Below, piece after piece: positions 5,248 to 5,324 of a stretch of DNA of 5,324 bases (the first letter of the stretch is position 1; every line of letters begins with the position of its first letter). The notes below the pieces were generated by a model that made no database searches, was not told the DNA's origin, and was given only the letters and a program-made list of their open reading frames with translations. The DNA comes from CAIUKV01 sp041659105 (lineage in GTDB: Bacteria; Actinomycetota; Acidimicrobiia; IMCC26256; PALSA-555), in the NCBI GenBank assembly GCA_041659105.1, contig JBAZYX010000158.1, positions 1 to 5,324 on the forward strand, given 5' to 3'. The translations under genes were made by a program, and so were the position numbers.

Positions 5248-5251
5248 AGTT

Positions 5252-5267
5252 CCCAAAGGTGTTTGGG
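5252..5267. promoter_or_regulatory. Palindromic operator candidate CCCAAA-GGTG-TTTGGG
   Basis: This is a perfect six-base inverted repeat around a four-base spacer. It contains the same CCAA-N6-TTGG core (5253-5266) as the amidohydrolase operator candidate. A direct half copy, CCAAAGG, lies exactly 21 bp away (5232-5238 versus 5253-5259), which places both on the same DNA face. The site is just upstream of the minus-strand -10 candidate and could also control a divergent plus-strand gene. Confidence 0.45.
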
Positions 5268-5292
5268 GCGCGAGCGAGGCGGAGGGGGACCG

Positions 5293-5324
5293 GTGGGGGG
5301 AGTGCTCGAAGGAGATCGGAAGAG
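5293..5324 (+). CDS. Possible start of a divergent gene, cut by the contig end
   Basis: GTG at 5293 follows GGAGG (5281-5285) by seven bases, a good ribosome binding site and start on the plus strand. The readable codons before the adapter give M-G-G-V-L-E-G. This opening resembles many short-chain dehydrogenase/reductases, which continue with a KVAVVTGA-type Rossmann motif, but seven residues cannot establish that. Bases from 5313 on are probably adapter, so the genuine part ends near 5312. The GTG at 5302 is another possible start. Confidence 0.25.
   Translation, partial: MGGVLEGDRK
5313..5324. other. Illumina adapter remnant at the contig end
   Basis: The final 12 bases, AGATCGGAAGAG, are identical to the first 12 bases of the Illumina TruSeq adapter. 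This exact string at the very end of the sequence is far more likely to be untrimmed adapter than genomic DNA. Confidence 0.9.

Noticed and set aside
4307..5248. Plus-strand open frame of 313 codons opposite the alpha/beta hydrolase
   Set aside because: Its composition is Arg/Gly/Glu-rich with no motif, while the opposite strand has the full Ser-Asp-His hydrolase pattern and a good ribosome binding site.
5239..5259. TTATCCTAAGTTCCCAAAGG considered as another iron box
   Set aside because: The spacing and half-sites do not fit the 19-bp DtxR/IdeR pattern; it fits better with the CCAA-N6-TTGG operator candidate.
1..5324. CRISPR arrays, tRNA or rRNA genes, transposases and phage genes
   Set aside because: No spaced direct repeats, cloverleaf sequences, conserved rRNA stretches, or transposase- or integrase-like proteins were seen on either strand.

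Overview
The window is very GC-rich, with strong G/C third-position bias, GTG starts, clear Shine-Dalgarno sequences and TAAGGT-type -10 hexamers. This fits a high-GC actinobacterium. The last 12 bases are identical to the start of the Illumina TruSeq adapter, so the sequence looks like an assembled contig read to its end, probably from an environmental genome. I cannot name the species.

Layout from left to right. (1) Positions 1-888 hold two minus-strand genes: a MoaD/ThiS-type ubiquitin-like protein ending in Gly-Gly (888-619), then the N-terminal 170 residues of a BNR/Asp-box beta-propeller protein of the sialidase-like class (511-1, running off the edge). The MoaD-like gene probably has a leaderless transcript. 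(2) Positions 945-1302 hold the decayed C-terminal end of a class I SAM-dependent methyltransferase on the plus strand, broken by at least two frameshifts and lacking its N-terminal half. (3) Positions 1344-2985 form an iron-uptake unit: a promoter overlapped by a DtxR/IdeR-type iron box, then an FTR1/EfeU permease fused to two cupredoxin domains, the first EfeO-like. (4) Positions 3059-4228 hold a strong promoter with a palindromic operator candidate, a four-copy 10-bp tandem repeat in the leader, and an Amidohydro_2-family metal-dependent hydrolase. (5) Positions 4229-5197 hold a convergent alpha/beta hydrolase on the minus strand, whose stop codon directly abuts that of the amidohydrolase. 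(6) Positions 5198-5312 are its upstream region, with a second copy of the operator-like sequence and a possible divergent gene start just before the adapter.

Two themes link the genes. The permease fusion combines Fe transport, a metal-binding extracytoplasmic module and iron-responsive control in one transcription unit, with no separate EfeO or EfeB visible. The amidohydrolase promoter and the region upstream of the alpha/beta hydrolase share a sequence block (16 of 21 positions, including CCAA-N6-TTGG). This suggests that the two hydrolases, and perhaps a divergent third gene, belong to one small regulon, possibly for catabolism of an unidentified compound.
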